Shown: positions 27,459-37,523 of the stretch, piece after piece
How positions within the stretch are numbered: position 1 is the first letter of the stretch
Layout: each line of letters starts with the position of its first letter
Source: Actinomycetota bacterium
GTDB lineage: Bacteria > Actinomycetota > Acidimicrobiia > Acidimicrobiales > JAJPHE01
Assembly: GCA_027315345.1 (NCBI GenBank)
Contig: DAHUYE010000067.1
Location: 81,994 to 145,993 of the forward strand
Length of the DNA: 64,000 bases
Direction of reading: 5' to 3'
Made by a program: the position numbers and the translations under genes
The notes under the pieces: model-generated
What the model was told of the DNA's origin: nothing
Seen by the model: only the letters and a program-made list of their open reading frames with translations
The model's database searches: none

Positions 27459-29759
27459 TCAGGCCTCGGGGGCGGCCACCGCCGCCCCCGACCCGATCAG
27501 CGAGGTTATGTCGGCCTCGCTCAGCCCCGCCTCGGCCAGCACCGACCGGGTGTGCTGGCCCAGGCCGGGGGCCACCAGGGTGGCTTCGGTCTCGGTCCGG
27601 CTGAAGCGGGCCAGGCGATGGGTCGTCCACCAGCCGGCCCGGTCGGGACGGGGATCGGCCCGGAGGAATCCGAAGGCGGCCAACTCGTCATCCTCAGTGA
27701 GGTCCCGGGGGTTGGGCACGGCCACGGCCGGGATGGCAGCCGCCCCCAGCCCGTCGGGGGCTGTCCTTGTGGCCTGAGCCGCCAGCACCTGGCCGAGCGG
27801 GGTGCCGGCGCCGCCGAGGGCCTCGGCCACCTCGGCCGGCGGGAAGTCGCTCTGGATGCGGATCCAGCCGTCGGCGGTGGGGAAGAAGCCGTCAGTGCCG
27901 GCGCCGGAGGGTCCCCGGTGGTCGCGGCCGCCCCGGCGGGGTTCGGGCCGGCCCCGGTACCGGACCAGATCAGGACTCTGGAGCAGCGCCGACATGGCCG
28001 CCAGCGAGGTCCAGACGTGCTGGCCGCCTCCGCCCCGGCTGCGGTGGAACAGGGCCAGGCAGGCGCCCAGGGCCGACACGGCCGCGGCGGTGACGTCGTT
28101 GACGGGGACGGTCAGGAATACCGGCTCGCTGTCCCCGCCCTGAGCGATCATCATCCCGCTCATGGCCTGCAGGACGGGATCAAAACCGGCCTCGGCGCCC
28201 AGCGGCCCGGTGGTGCCGAAGCCGGTGATGGTCAGGGTGATGATGGCGGGGTTGACGGCGGTCAGGTCGGCGTGGGTGAGGCGCAGCCGGCCCAGGACCC
28301 CGGGGCGGTAGTTGTCGATGACGACGTCGGCGCCCTCCACCAGTCGGAGCAGGGCATCGCGCCCGGCCGGCTGCTGGAGGTCGAGCGAGATGCCCCGCTG
28401 GCCCTTGTTGTAGGCGGCGAAGCCCGGTCCCCGGAAGCTGTCCCCGCCGGGCGGCTCCACCTTGATCACCTCGGCGCCCAGTTCGGCCAGCAGGGAGCCG
28501 GCGAAGGGGCCGGCGATGATGGCCCCGAGATCGATCACTCTCACCCCCTTCAGGGGTCCCGCCCGTCCCGGCCGCCGGTCGGTGGCGCCGTTGGCGGCAA
28601 CGCCGGCCCCGGAGTCGGGGTCCCCGGAGGCGGCCCGCTCCGGCCCGTCGGTCCAGATGCGCGGGGGGGAGGAGCCGATGGCGGGTGCCGGGCCGCCCAC
28701 CCGGGCCGGACTGCCGGTGAGGTTGAGGGCGACTCCCGGCATCACCACCCGGCCCCGCGGCGGGTCCTCGACCTCCGCCCGCATGCCGATGGCAGCCAGC
28801 TGGGGGTGGTCGAGCCAATCCTGGCGGGAGAGCAGCGGTCCGGCCGGGCAGCCGGCGGCGGCCAGGGCGTCCAGCCAGTCCTGGCGGGGCCGGCCGGCAA
28901 AGACGGCGGCCATCTCCTCGATGACCCAGGCGGCATTCTCGGGGCGGAGGATGGCGGCCCGGCCCCCGCCGCCGAGGCGGGGGTCCTCGGTGAGGCCGGC
29001 CATGCCCAACACGGCGAAGGCCCGCTGGCTGAAGTGTGGGGTGAGGGCGGCCAGGAAGAGCCACTCCCCGTCGGCGCAGCGGTAGGGGCGGTAGAACGGC
29101 ACCGGTCCGCCCGGGCCACCCAGGCGGGGCCCGTCCCGGGCCGGTTCCGGGGCGGAGGCATCGAAGGTGAAGGCGGCCGAGCCGGCCACCCCGGCGGCGT
29201 GGACGCCGCCGACCTGCACCACCTGGCCCTGCCCGCTGGTCAGCCGTTCCCGCAGGGCGGCCACGGCGGCGGCGGCGGCCCAAGCCCCCTGGATGACGCT
29301 CAGGCAGGGCACGATCATCTCCACCGGGCCGCCGTCGTAGGAGGCCTGCCGCAGGCCCAGCCCGGAGGCGGCCCAGGCCAAGGCGTCGGAGTTGGCGCCC
29401 CCCGCCCAGGGGGCGTCACCCGTGAAAGGCCCGAGGTGGATGAGGAAGGCCGAGGCGGGGTCGGCCCGGTGGGTGTCGAGGTCGAAGGGGGTGCCGGCCA
29501 GGGACCGGGCCGGTCCGTCCAGGAGGACAGCGTCGGCGTGGCGGGCCAGGCCCGCCGCCTCCGGGCTGGCGGGGCCGGAGGCGGCCACGCTGCGCTTGCC
29601 CCGGTCCCAGACGGCCCGGCCCGGGTCGGACTCCCGGGGCGTACCCGGGGCCTCGATCCGGACCACGTCGGCTCCGAAGTCGGCCAGGAACATCCCGGCC
29701 ACCGCCCCGGCCGTGCCGGTGGTGCAGTCGAGGATCCGCAGACCCTCCAGGGCGCTCAG
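27459..29759 (-). CDS. Tandem family III CoA-transferase fusion, N-terminal half catalytically degenerate
   Basis: About 766 residues containing two CaiB/Frc-type domains. The second half starts near LKGVRVIDLGAIIAGPF and keeps the catalytic Asp in VPVNDVTAAA, aligned with Asp169 of formyl-CoA transferase. In the first half that position is Ser (VPCLSVIQG), so it is a pseudo-subunit. The family's first strand (LRILDCTTGTAGAV) lies upstream of the first conventional start (GTG 29702); the frame reaches a CTG at 29759 that overlaps the TGA of the diiron gene (CTGA), and no ATG, GTG or TTG intervenes. CTG is therefore the proposed start. It should move CoA to an organic acid; acceptor and donor are unknown. 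It is third in the TetR/diiron operon. Confidence 0.87.
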   Translation of the reverse strand: MSALEGLRILDCTTGTAGAVAGMFLADFGADVVRIEAPGTPRESDPGRAVWDRGKRSVAASGPASPEAAGLARHADAVLLDGPARSLAGTPFDLDTHRADPASAFLIHLGPFTGDAPWAGGANSDALAWAASGLGLRQASYDGGPVEMIVPCLSVIQGAWAAAAAVAALRERLTSGQGQVVQVGGVHAAGVAGSAAFTFDASAPEPARDGPRLGGPGGPVPFYRPYRCADGEWLFLAALTPHFSQRAFAVLGMAGLTEDPRLGGGGRAAILRPENAAWVIEEMAAVFAGRPRQDWLDALAAAGCPAGPLLSRQDWLDHPQLAAIGMRAEVEDPPRGRVVMPGVALNLTGSPARVGGPAPAIGSSPPRIWTDGPERAASGDPDSGAGVAANGATDRRPGRAGPLKGVRVIDLGAIIAGPFAGSLLAELGAEVIKVEPPGGDSFRGPGFAAYNKGQRGISLDLQQPAGRDALLRLVEGADVVIDNYRPGVLGRLRLTHADLTAVNPAIITLTITGFGTTGPLGAEAGFDPVLQAMSGMMIAQGGDSEPVFLTVPVNDVTAAAVSALGACLALFHRSRGGGGQHVWTSLAAMSALLQSPDLVRYRGRPEPRRGGRDHRGPSGAGTDGFFPTADGWIRIQSDFPPAEVAEALGGAGTPLGQVLAAQATRTAPDGLGAAAIPAVAVPNPRDLTEDDELAAFGFLRADPRPDRAGWWTTHRLARFSRTETEATLVAPGLGQHTRSVLAEAGLSEADITSLIGSGAAVAAPEA

Positions 29760-30883
29760 GAGGCGGCCCGGTCCTTGGCCACCTCGTCCAGGCTCTCGTA
29801 CTCCTCGCCGGTGTCGACCCAGTCCTCGAACTGGATGACCCCGATCTCGGTGAACCGCTCCCGCAGCCAGCCGTCACCGGCGTCGAGCAGACCCAGCTTC
29901 TTGCAGTTGGGGACGATCTTGGAGAAGAGCATGTACTGGAACGGATCGGCGCCCTGGGGGCCGTTCTCCCGCATGAACTTGATGACCTCGAGCGGGTTCA
30001 CTCCCTGACGCTCCCATACCTCCTGCTGGAGGAACCGGTCCCGCATGCGCAGGGCGGCTTCGAAGGCGAACTCCTGCCGCTCTTTGATCTCGTCCTGGTT
30101 CAGGCCCTGATAATACTCCTGCAGGGAGAGCACGCCGAAGGCCACGTGGCGGGCCTCATCCGACATGACATAGCGCAGCAGCTTCTTTAGCAGGGGCTCC
30201 TGAGTGAGCATGTGCATGAACCCGAAGGCGGCCAGAGCCAGGCCCTCGACCATGATCTGCATGCCCAGGTAGGTGATGTCCCAGCGGGAGTCGGACACGA
30301 TGTCATCCAGCAGCATCCGCAGGTGGGCATTGATCGGGTACTGGCTGGACATCTTCTCGTAGAGGTAGCGGCCGAAGACCTCGACGTGGCGGGCCTCGTC
30401 CATGACCTGGGTGGCGGCGTAGTACTTGGCGTCGATCCAGGGCACCGTCTCGACTATGCGGGCCGTGCAGAGCAGGGCGCCCTGTTCTCCATGCAGGAAC
30501 TGGCTCAGCGACCAATTGGAGGACTCGATCTCGAAGTTGGTCCATTCCTTCTTGCCCCAGTGGGCGACCGGGGTCTGGGAGAGGTCGATGAGACCGGCTT
30601 CGACCGCCATCCCGATGCCCGGGGTGTTGGAGACCTCCTTCTCCTGGTCCACGTCTATCGACCAGTCCAGATCGGTGGTCACGTTCCACTGGGACGTCTT
30701 GGCCTTTTCGTAGAGCTTGGAGAGAGCCGGCCGGCTGCGCTCGTAGTTCCAGGTGAACAAGGTGTCCACTGAGGCGTTGACGTCGTGGATGATCTCGTCC
30801 ACGTCGGTGTTGGTGATGCCGAGGATGGCATCCAGGTCGTTGGGGTCTTCGCGGCCGATGATGTCGGCGGTGCTGCTGCTCAA
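29756..30883 (-). CDS. R2-like/ferritin-like diiron protein
   Basis: A 375-residue helical protein with a complete carboxylate-bridged diiron set: Glu133 (HGEQG), Glu163-x-x-His166 (DEARHVEVF), Glu213 (MVEGLAL) and Glu243-x-x-His246 (SDEARHVAF). This is the spacing of R2, R2lox, AurF and alkene or methane monooxygenase proteins. Oxygen activation, perhaps substrate hydroxylation, is the likely role; a true ribonucleotide reductase R2 is unlikely because the radical Tyr context is not evident and no NrdA is nearby. The TTG start has AGGAGG upstream and overlaps the TetR stop (TTGA). A paralog with identical ligand spacing is at 56141-57259. Confidence 0.8.
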   Translation of the reverse strand: MSSSTADIIGREDPNDLDAILGITNTDVDEIIHDVNASVDTLFTWNYERSRPALSKLYEKAKTSQWNVTTDLDWSIDVDQEKEVSNTPGIGMAVEAGLIDLSQTPVAHWGKKEWTNFEIESSNWSLSQFLHGEQGALLCTARIVETVPWIDAKYYAATQVMDEARHVEVFGRYLYEKMSSQYPINAHLRMLLDDIVSDSRWDITYLGMQIMVEGLALAAFGFMHMLTQEPLLKKLLRYVMSDEARHVAFGVLSLQEYYQGLNQDEIKERQEFAFEAALRMRDRFLQQEVWERQGVNPLEVIKFMRENGPQGADPFQYMLFSKIVPNCKKLGLLDAGDGWLRERFTEIGVIQFEDWVDTGEEYESLDEVAKDRAAS

Positions 30884-31473
30884 TGTTCCTCCTGTTTTGC
30901 CAATGCTCCGACCAATCGGCCTATGAGCTCTTCCCATGCCGTCCCCCGGGGCGGTTCGAGTCCGACCGAACCCAGCAGCAGCATTCCCAGCGACAGGGCG
31001 GTGCAGAACTGCACGGCTGCATTCGTGTCCAAAGAGACATCGAAGACGCCCTGCCGCTTACCTTCCTCGAACAGGCCGGCCAGATCCCGACCCTGTCCTT
31101 TGAGACCTTCCCGCAGCCGGGCCGCCACCAGCGGGTCCCGTCGGGCGGCCACCATGGCCTCGACCAGCAGGCCGCCGACCCAGTCCGGCAGCGAGGAGTC
31201 GACCAGGCCGGCGCCCAGGAGGCGGAGTTGGGCCGCCGGGTCGGCCCCCTCGGCGCCGGCCGGCATGAGCCGGTCCAGGCTCTGGGCGCTGGAGCGCTCG
31301 ATGGCTTCCCTCAACAGGTCGGCCTTGTTGACGAACTGGGCGTAGATGGCCCCGGTGGTCAGCCCGGCCCGGCGGGCGATATCACCGACCCGGGCCCCCT
31401 CGAAGCCCTTTTCGGAGAAGACCTCGACGGCCGCCTTCAGGAGGCGGTCCCGCGTTGCCAGGTCCTGAGCCAC
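30880..31473 (-). CDS. TetR family transcriptional regulator
   Basis: The 197-residue protein has an N-terminal helix-turn-helix typical of TetR (RDRLLKAAVEVFSEKGFEGARVGDIARRAGLTTGAIYAQFVNKADLL) and a ligand domain of about 140 residues. GTG 31473 puts the first helix in the normal place; the longer upstream frame crosses the operator palindrome at 31481-31498. The gene begins eight bases after the palindrome and is coupled to the diiron gene (TTGA). It should repress both its own operon and the divergent alcohol dehydrogenase until an inducer, perhaps a pathway acid or acyl-CoA, binds. Confidence 0.9.
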   Translation of the reverse strand: MAQDLATRDRLLKAAVEVFSEKGFEGARVGDIARRAGLTTGAIYAQFVNKADLLREAIERSSAQSLDRLMPAGAEGADPAAQLRLLGAGLVDSSLPDWVGGLLVEAMVAARRDPLVAARLREGLKGQGRDLAGLFEEGKRQGVFDVSLDTNAAVQFCTALSLGMLLLGSVGLEPPRGTAWEELIGRLVGALAKQEEH

Positions 31474-31480
31474 GTTTTGA

Positions 31481-31498
31481 TGATAACCGGTATTATCA
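31481..31498. promoter_or_regulatory. Palindromic operator between tetR and alcohol dehydrogenase
   Basis: TGATAA-CCGGTA-TTATCA is a dyad with perfect 6-base arms, seven bases upstream of the tetR start codon and about 70 bases before the divergent ADH. It is the likely TetR binding site. Confidence 0.7.
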
Positions 31499-31566
31499 GA
31501 GCTGGGCAATAGTCTCGCTTCGACCACGCTGACCGCCAGCACGCTTGATCACCGAGGGGGAGCTAC

Positions 31567-32679
31567 ATGAAGACCGAGGCCGCCATCCTCTGGCCGGATG
31601 CCGATGAGTGGAGCGTGGAGGAAGTCGAGCTCGATCCGCCCCGCCACGCCGACGAGGTCCTGGTCCGCATGGCCGCCTCGGGCATGTGCCACTCCGATGA
31701 GCACTGCCTGACCGGGGACCTCCCGGTGGCCCGCCCTCTCATCGGCGGCCACGAGGGCGCCGGCGTGATCGAGGAGGTCGGCCCGGGCTGCACCGCCTTC
31801 GCCCCCGGTGACCATGTCGTCTTCGGGTTCGTCCCGGCCTGTGGGAGCTGCCCCTCCTGCGCCAGCGGTCATTCCAATCTCTGTGACAGCGGCGCCCGCA
31901 TCACCGGCGGGCTGCAGGCCGACGGCACCACCCGCCATCACGCCCGGGGCCAGGACCTGCGCACCATGCTGCTGCTGGGTACCTTCAGCCGCCACACCGT
32001 GGTCAACGTGATGTCCTGTGTGAAGATCCCCGATGACATCCCCATGGACAAGGCCTGCCTGGTCGGGTGCGGGGTGACCACCGGATGGGGTTCGGCCGTG
32101 TATGCCGCCGAGGTGCGCCCCGGTGACAGCGTCGTGGTCATCGGGATCGGCGGCATCGGCGCCGCCGCCGTTCAGGGGGCCAGGCTGGCCGGGGCGGAGC
32201 GGATATTCGCCATCGACCCCTCCGAGTTCAAGCGCGAGCAGGCCCAGCGCTTCGGCGCCACCCACGTGGCCGCCAGCATCGAGGAGGCCTTCGGGCTGGT
32301 CCAAGAGGTCACCTGGGGCCGTATGGCGGACAAGATCATCTGCGCCATGGGGGTCGGCCATGGGAACCTGATGCCCGGCATCATGGCCCTGTGCGCCAAG
32401 TTGGGAACGGTGGTGGTGACCAACATCCACCCGGCCCTCGAGAGCGAGGTCAACATCAGCTTCCTCGATCTCACCTTGATGGAGAAGAAGGTGGTCGGCT
32501 CCATCTTCGGCTCGGCCAACATCCGTTACGACATCCCCAAGCTGCTCGAGCTGTACCGAAACGGCCAGCTTGACCTGGACGGGATGGTGACCCGCACCTA
32601 CCCCCTGGCCGACATCAACCAGGGCTATCAGGACATGCGCGACGCCAAGAACATCCGGGGCGTCCTGGTCTACGACTGA
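31567..32679 (+). CDS. Zinc-dependent, NDMA-type alcohol dehydrogenase
   Basis: A 370-residue zinc alcohol dehydrogenase most like the NDMA-dependent (tightly bound cofactor) actinobacterial group. Catalytic zinc ligands are Cys41 (GMCHSDEH) and His62-Glu63 (GGHEGAG); structural zinc cysteines are 92, 95, 98 and 106. The coenzyme turn VVVIGIGGIG is in the second domain, and QVADKIICAMG-like and LMEKKVVGSIFGSANIR segments match the group. GGGGGAGCTAC precedes the ATG. It is divergent from tetR across a shared palindrome, so it belongs to the same regulon as the diiron protein and CoA-transferase and would oxidise the alcohol that a hydroxylase makes. Confidence 0.92.
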   Translation: MKTEAAILWPDADEWSVEEVELDPPRHADEVLVRMAASGMCHSDEHCLTGDLPVARPLIGGHEGAGVIEEVGPGCTAFAPGDHVVFGFVPACGSCPSCASGHSNLCDSGARITGGLQADGTTRHHARGQDLRTMLLLGTFSRHTVVNVMSCVKIPDDIPMDKACLVGCGVTTGWGSAVYAAEVRPGDSVVVIGIGGIGAAAVQGARLAGAERIFAIDPSEFKREQAQRFGATHVAASIEEAFGLVQEVTWGRMADKIICAMGVGHGNLMPGIMALCAKLGTVVVTNIHPALESEVNISFLDLTLMEKKVVGSIFGSANIRYDIPKLLELYRNGQLDLDGMVTRTYPLADINQGYQDMRDAKNIRGVLVYD

Positions 32680-32721
32680 GCCACGGCGGGACGCGCCGGC
32701 CGGCGCCGCCCGAGTGGGAGG

Positions 32722-34907
<2,186 letters not shown>

Positions 34908-34924
34908 CGGAGGAGGGTAGCATC

Positions 34925-34947
34925 TGGTTGCTTGTAGTCAGCAACCA
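34925..34947. promoter_or_regulatory. Inverted repeat, probable MarR operator
   Basis: TGGTTGCT and AGCAACCA pair perfectly around TGTAGTC, between marR (minus) and the mhuD-like gene (plus). Confidence 0.65.
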
Positions 34948-35001
34948 AGTTGGCGCCAGCCCCGGAACGCGCCCGGCTCCGCCGGCGGACAAGCTGGACC
35001 C

Positions 35002-35328
35002 ATGTCCATCGTCAAGATCAATGCCATCACCGTGCCGGCCGGGTCCGGAGACGAGCTGGCCCGGCGCTTCGCGGCCCGGGCCGGCGCCGTGGACGGCGCC
35101 GCCGGCTTCGAGGGTTTCCAGCTCCTGCGTCCCACCGATGACCGCTCCACCTGGCTGGTGGTCACCCACTGGCAGGACCAGGCGTCCTTCGATGCCTGGG
35201 TGGCCTCACCGGCCTTCGCCCATGGCCACCGGGGTGCTGGCGCCGCCGGGGCCGAGGGCCACGCCGTGGCCAGTGGCAGCGAGCTGTGGTCCTACGAGGT
35301 GGTGGATCTACCCCGCCCGGGCGGCTGA
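35002..35328 (+). CDS. mhuD: MhuD/HmoA-type heme-degrading monooxygenase
   Basis: At 108 residues this matches Mycobacterium tuberculosis MhuD closely. Asn7 (VKINAI) and Trp66 (FDAWV), both catalytic in MhuD, are at the same positions. The heme-ligand His is represented by His74 or His76 (FAHGHR), one residue shifted by a short deletion. FQLLRP and VVTHW are shared. It would open host or environmental heme to release iron in the cytoplasm. It is a single ABM domain, expected to form a dimer. Its last 21 bases overlap the 3' end of the opposite-strand crotonase gene. Confidence 0.85.
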   Translation: MSIVKINAITVPAGSGDELARRFAARAGAVDGAAGFEGFQLLRPTDDRSTWLVVTHWQDQASFDAWVASPAFAHGHRGAGAAGAEGHAVASGSELWSYEVVDLPRPGG

Positions 35329-35967
35329 GGACGACCGGCGTAGCTGGCGCCGGGCCTCGGCCATGACGGCCGGATCGACCTCCGCCAGCCGCCGGGCCAG
35401 GGCCAGGGCGGCGGCGTCCACGTCCTCCACCACCTGGTGGACCAGGCCGGCGGCCAGGGCCTCGGCCGCCGGGACGTTCTCGGCCATCATCACCAGCCCG
35501 GCCGCCCGCGCCGGCCCGACCGCCCGGGTGAGGGTCTGGGATCCTCCGGCGGAGGGGAGCATCCCGAGCTTGGTCTCGGGCAGGCCCACCACGGTGTCGG
35601 GGCCGGCCAGCCTGAAGTCGCACATGAGGGCCATCTCGAAGCCCGCCCCCAGGGCGTAACCGTGGAGGGCGGCCACCGACGGCTTGTCCGAACCGAGCAG
35701 CTCCGACCACGGATCGCGCCGCCAGCGGATGCGCCGGGCCTCGAAGATCGAACCGGCCGAGCCGAACTCCCCCAGGTCGGCGCCGGCCGAGAAGTGCCGG
35801 CCCGCGGCGGCCAGCACCATGGCCCGCACCTCGGGTAGCTGCCTGACGGCCCTGAAGGCTTCGATCAGCTCGTCTCTCATTTCCAGGTTGTAGATGTTGA
35901 GGGCTTCGGGCCGGTCCAGCACTACTCGGGCCACGGCTCCGTCCACCTCCAGGCGGACGGCGCTCAT
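35308..35967 (-). CDS. Enoyl-CoA hydratase (crotonase with both catalytic Glu)
   Basis: A 219-residue crotonase, slightly short at the C terminus. Oxyanion-hole segments HFSAGADL and GYALGAGFEMALMCD are present, and both catalytic acids of enoyl-CoA hydratase are kept: Glu in GFEMA and Glu in GLPETKLG. It should hydrate a 2-enoyl-CoA in an acyl-CoA oxidation pathway. The ATG at 35967 overlaps the stop of the CoA-transferase gene (ATGA), making it the last gene of a three-gene coupled operon. The missing C-terminal helix may affect trimer contacts. Confidence 0.88.
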   Translation of the reverse strand: MSAVRLEVDGAVARVVLDRPEALNIYNLEMRDELIEAFRAVRQLPEVRAMVLAAAGRHFSAGADLGEFGSAGSIFEARRIRWRRDPWSELLGSDKPSVAALHGYALGAGFEMALMCDFRLAGPDTVVGLPETKLGMLPSAGGSQTLTRAVGPARAAGLVMMAENVPAAEALAAGLVHQVVEDVDAAALALARRLAEVDPAVMAEARRQLRRSSSAARAG

Positions 35968-37523
35968 GGTTCCCCCGGTGCCGCTGCCGCCACCGGCACT
36001 GCCCGGAACGGGCTTGCCGGGTAGAGATGGAACCCGGCCCCGTCCCGCCGGGCCTCCACCGCCCCGCCGACCCTGGCGGCGGCCAGGAGCCGAGCCCCGA
36101 GATCTTCCGGCGCCGGGGGCCAGGCCCCGGCCGGTTCGGTCAGCAGAGGTTCGACCGTGGCGGCCAGGCTTACCTCCAGATGCCCGGGACACCATCCGGC
36201 CTCCCGTCCGGCCAGGGCGGCCATGACCGTGGCCGCCGCCTCCAGGCCGGCCAGCGGGTCCGGGTAGCTGGTGGCGGGAAGGGCCGGTCCGATGCCGCCC
36301 GGAGCGGCGCCGTCCCCACCGAGGCCGCTGAGGGCGTGGATACCGTTTCCGTAGGCGACCCAGTCCCGGGCCGGGCCCGGAGGGAAGGCCGGCATCGACA
36401 CCGTCACGGAGGGGGGCCGGCCGGAGCCGGGGCCTCCGGGGCCGAGGCCGGCGCGGTCCAGGCCCAGCTGGGGCATGACCCGGGGGGAGAACGAATCGAT
36501 GACGACGTCGGCGGAGCGGGCCAGTTCCCGCAGCCGGGCGGCATCCTCGGTGGCGTCAAGATGTACCAGCTCTTTACCGGCGTTGAGGGCGTTGAAGATG
36601 GCGGAGTCGTCCCCGCCTGAACCCCGGGTCCGCCCGCCCGGCCGGATCCCCCGGCCCGACCGGGCCCGGGTCCCGTCCGGACGCGAGGGCGGTTCCACCT
36701 TGATCACGGTGGCGCCCAGCCGGGTCAGCAGACAGGTGGCGAGGGGCCCGGCCCACATGGCGGTCAGGTCACAAACGGTGACTCCCTGGAGGCCCGCCCG
36801 TCCGCCCGGCAGCGCCGGTAGGTCCCTCCCGGCCTGGCGCCGGCCCGGGCCGGGCCGGCGCTCATCGGGAGCCGGGCGCCAGGGCGGATTACCCCCCGGA
36901 GCCGGGGCCCGGTAGTCGCAGACCGGGAGCCGCCAGGCCTGGGCGGCGGCGGCCACGGCGGGGGCGTCGGCGTCCGGGCCCAGGGTTTCCAGCAGGCGGG
37001 CGAAGGCGTCGGCGTCGCCCGGCGCCCCCAGGTCGGCGTTGACCCATCCCCCTCCCGGGGCCGGCCGCGGGGCCGGCGGCCGGGGCCACCAGGACGAGCC
37101 GTAGGAGGCGCCCATGACCGCCGGTAGGTGCAACTGGATGAGTACGGACAGAGGATCAACGTCGATGGCCCGTCCCTCCAGCCATCCGGCCAGGGCGGCG
37201 GCGGCCAGGGCCCGGCCCAGTGCCAGGTCGGTCACCCCGGGGGGCAGGCCGGTGGCAGCCAGGATGGCCAGGCGGGGGTCCAGCCGGCCGAGTCTGGCTT
37301 CGGAGTGCCGCCCGGCCCCGGTGAGGGTGACGCCCGCCGGGCCGGCCTCCCGACCGTGCGCTCCCGGCGCTCTCGACGCCGGGGCGCCCGCCCCCACCGA
37401 GGGCGCCTCTCCTTCCGCCCCCAACCCGAGCAGGAGGCTGAGGGCAAAGGCCCCCGCCTTCGACGGCGGGGTGTTCGACGGCGGGGTGGGGCCGGCCCGG
37501 AAGCCGGTCAGGGGCGGGATCAC
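35964..37523 (-). CDS. Family III CoA-transferase with a degenerate N-terminal extension
   Basis: Of 519 residues, the C-terminal part (from about 260, LQGVTVCDLTAMWAGPLATCLL) is a CaiB/Frc-type domain with the catalytic Asp in ATSYPDPLAGLEAA. The N-terminal part holds only the back end of a similar domain (VTDLALGRALAAAALAGWLEG, then YGSSWW), without the CoA-binding first strand, so it looks like a decayed half of a tandem fusion such as the one at 27459-29759. GTG 37523 overlaps the stop of the upstream crotonase (GTGA), and its own stop overlaps the next crotonase (ATGA). It probably transfers CoA to an acid that the neighbouring crotonases then process. Confidence 0.8.
   Translation of the reverse strand: MIPPLTGFRAGPTPPSNTPPSKAGAFALSLLLGLGAEGEAPSVGAGAPASRAPGAHGREAGPAGVTLTGAGRHSEARLGRLDPRLAILAATGLPPGVTDLALGRALAAAALAGWLEGRAIDVDPLSVLIQLHLPAVMGASYGSSWWPRPPAPRPAPGGGWVNADLGAPGDADAFARLLETLGPDADAPAVAAAAQAWRLPVCDYRAPAPGGNPPWRPAPDERRPGPGRRQAGRDLPALPGGRAGLQGVTVCDLTAMWAGPLATCLLTRLGATVIKVEPPSRPDGTRARSGRGIRPGGRTRGSGGDDSAIFNALNAGKELVHLDATEDAARLRELARSADVVIDSFSPRVMPQLGLDRAGLGPGGPGSGRPPSVTVSMPAFPPGPARDWVAYGNGIHALSGLGGDGAAPGGIGPALPATSYPDPLAGLEAAATVMAALAGREAGWCPGHLEVSLAATVEPLLTEPAGAWPPAPEDLGARLLAAARVGGAVEARRDGAGFHLYPASPFRAVPVAAAAPGEP

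Noticed and set aside
27552..30008. 818-codon open frame on the plus strand
   Set aside because: Antisense to the fused CoA-transferase; Gly/Arg/Pro/His-rich translation with no domain.
29756..30883. Ribonucleotide reductase small subunit
   Set aside because: Ligand spacing is R2-like, but no NrdA, NrdI or NrdR gene is nearby, two paralogs exist, and the context is acyl-CoA metabolism.
32693..32706. GC-rich palindrome between ADH and the MFS gene as a terminator
   Set aside because: GCGCCGGCCGGCGC has no loop and no T run; likely a by-product of composition.
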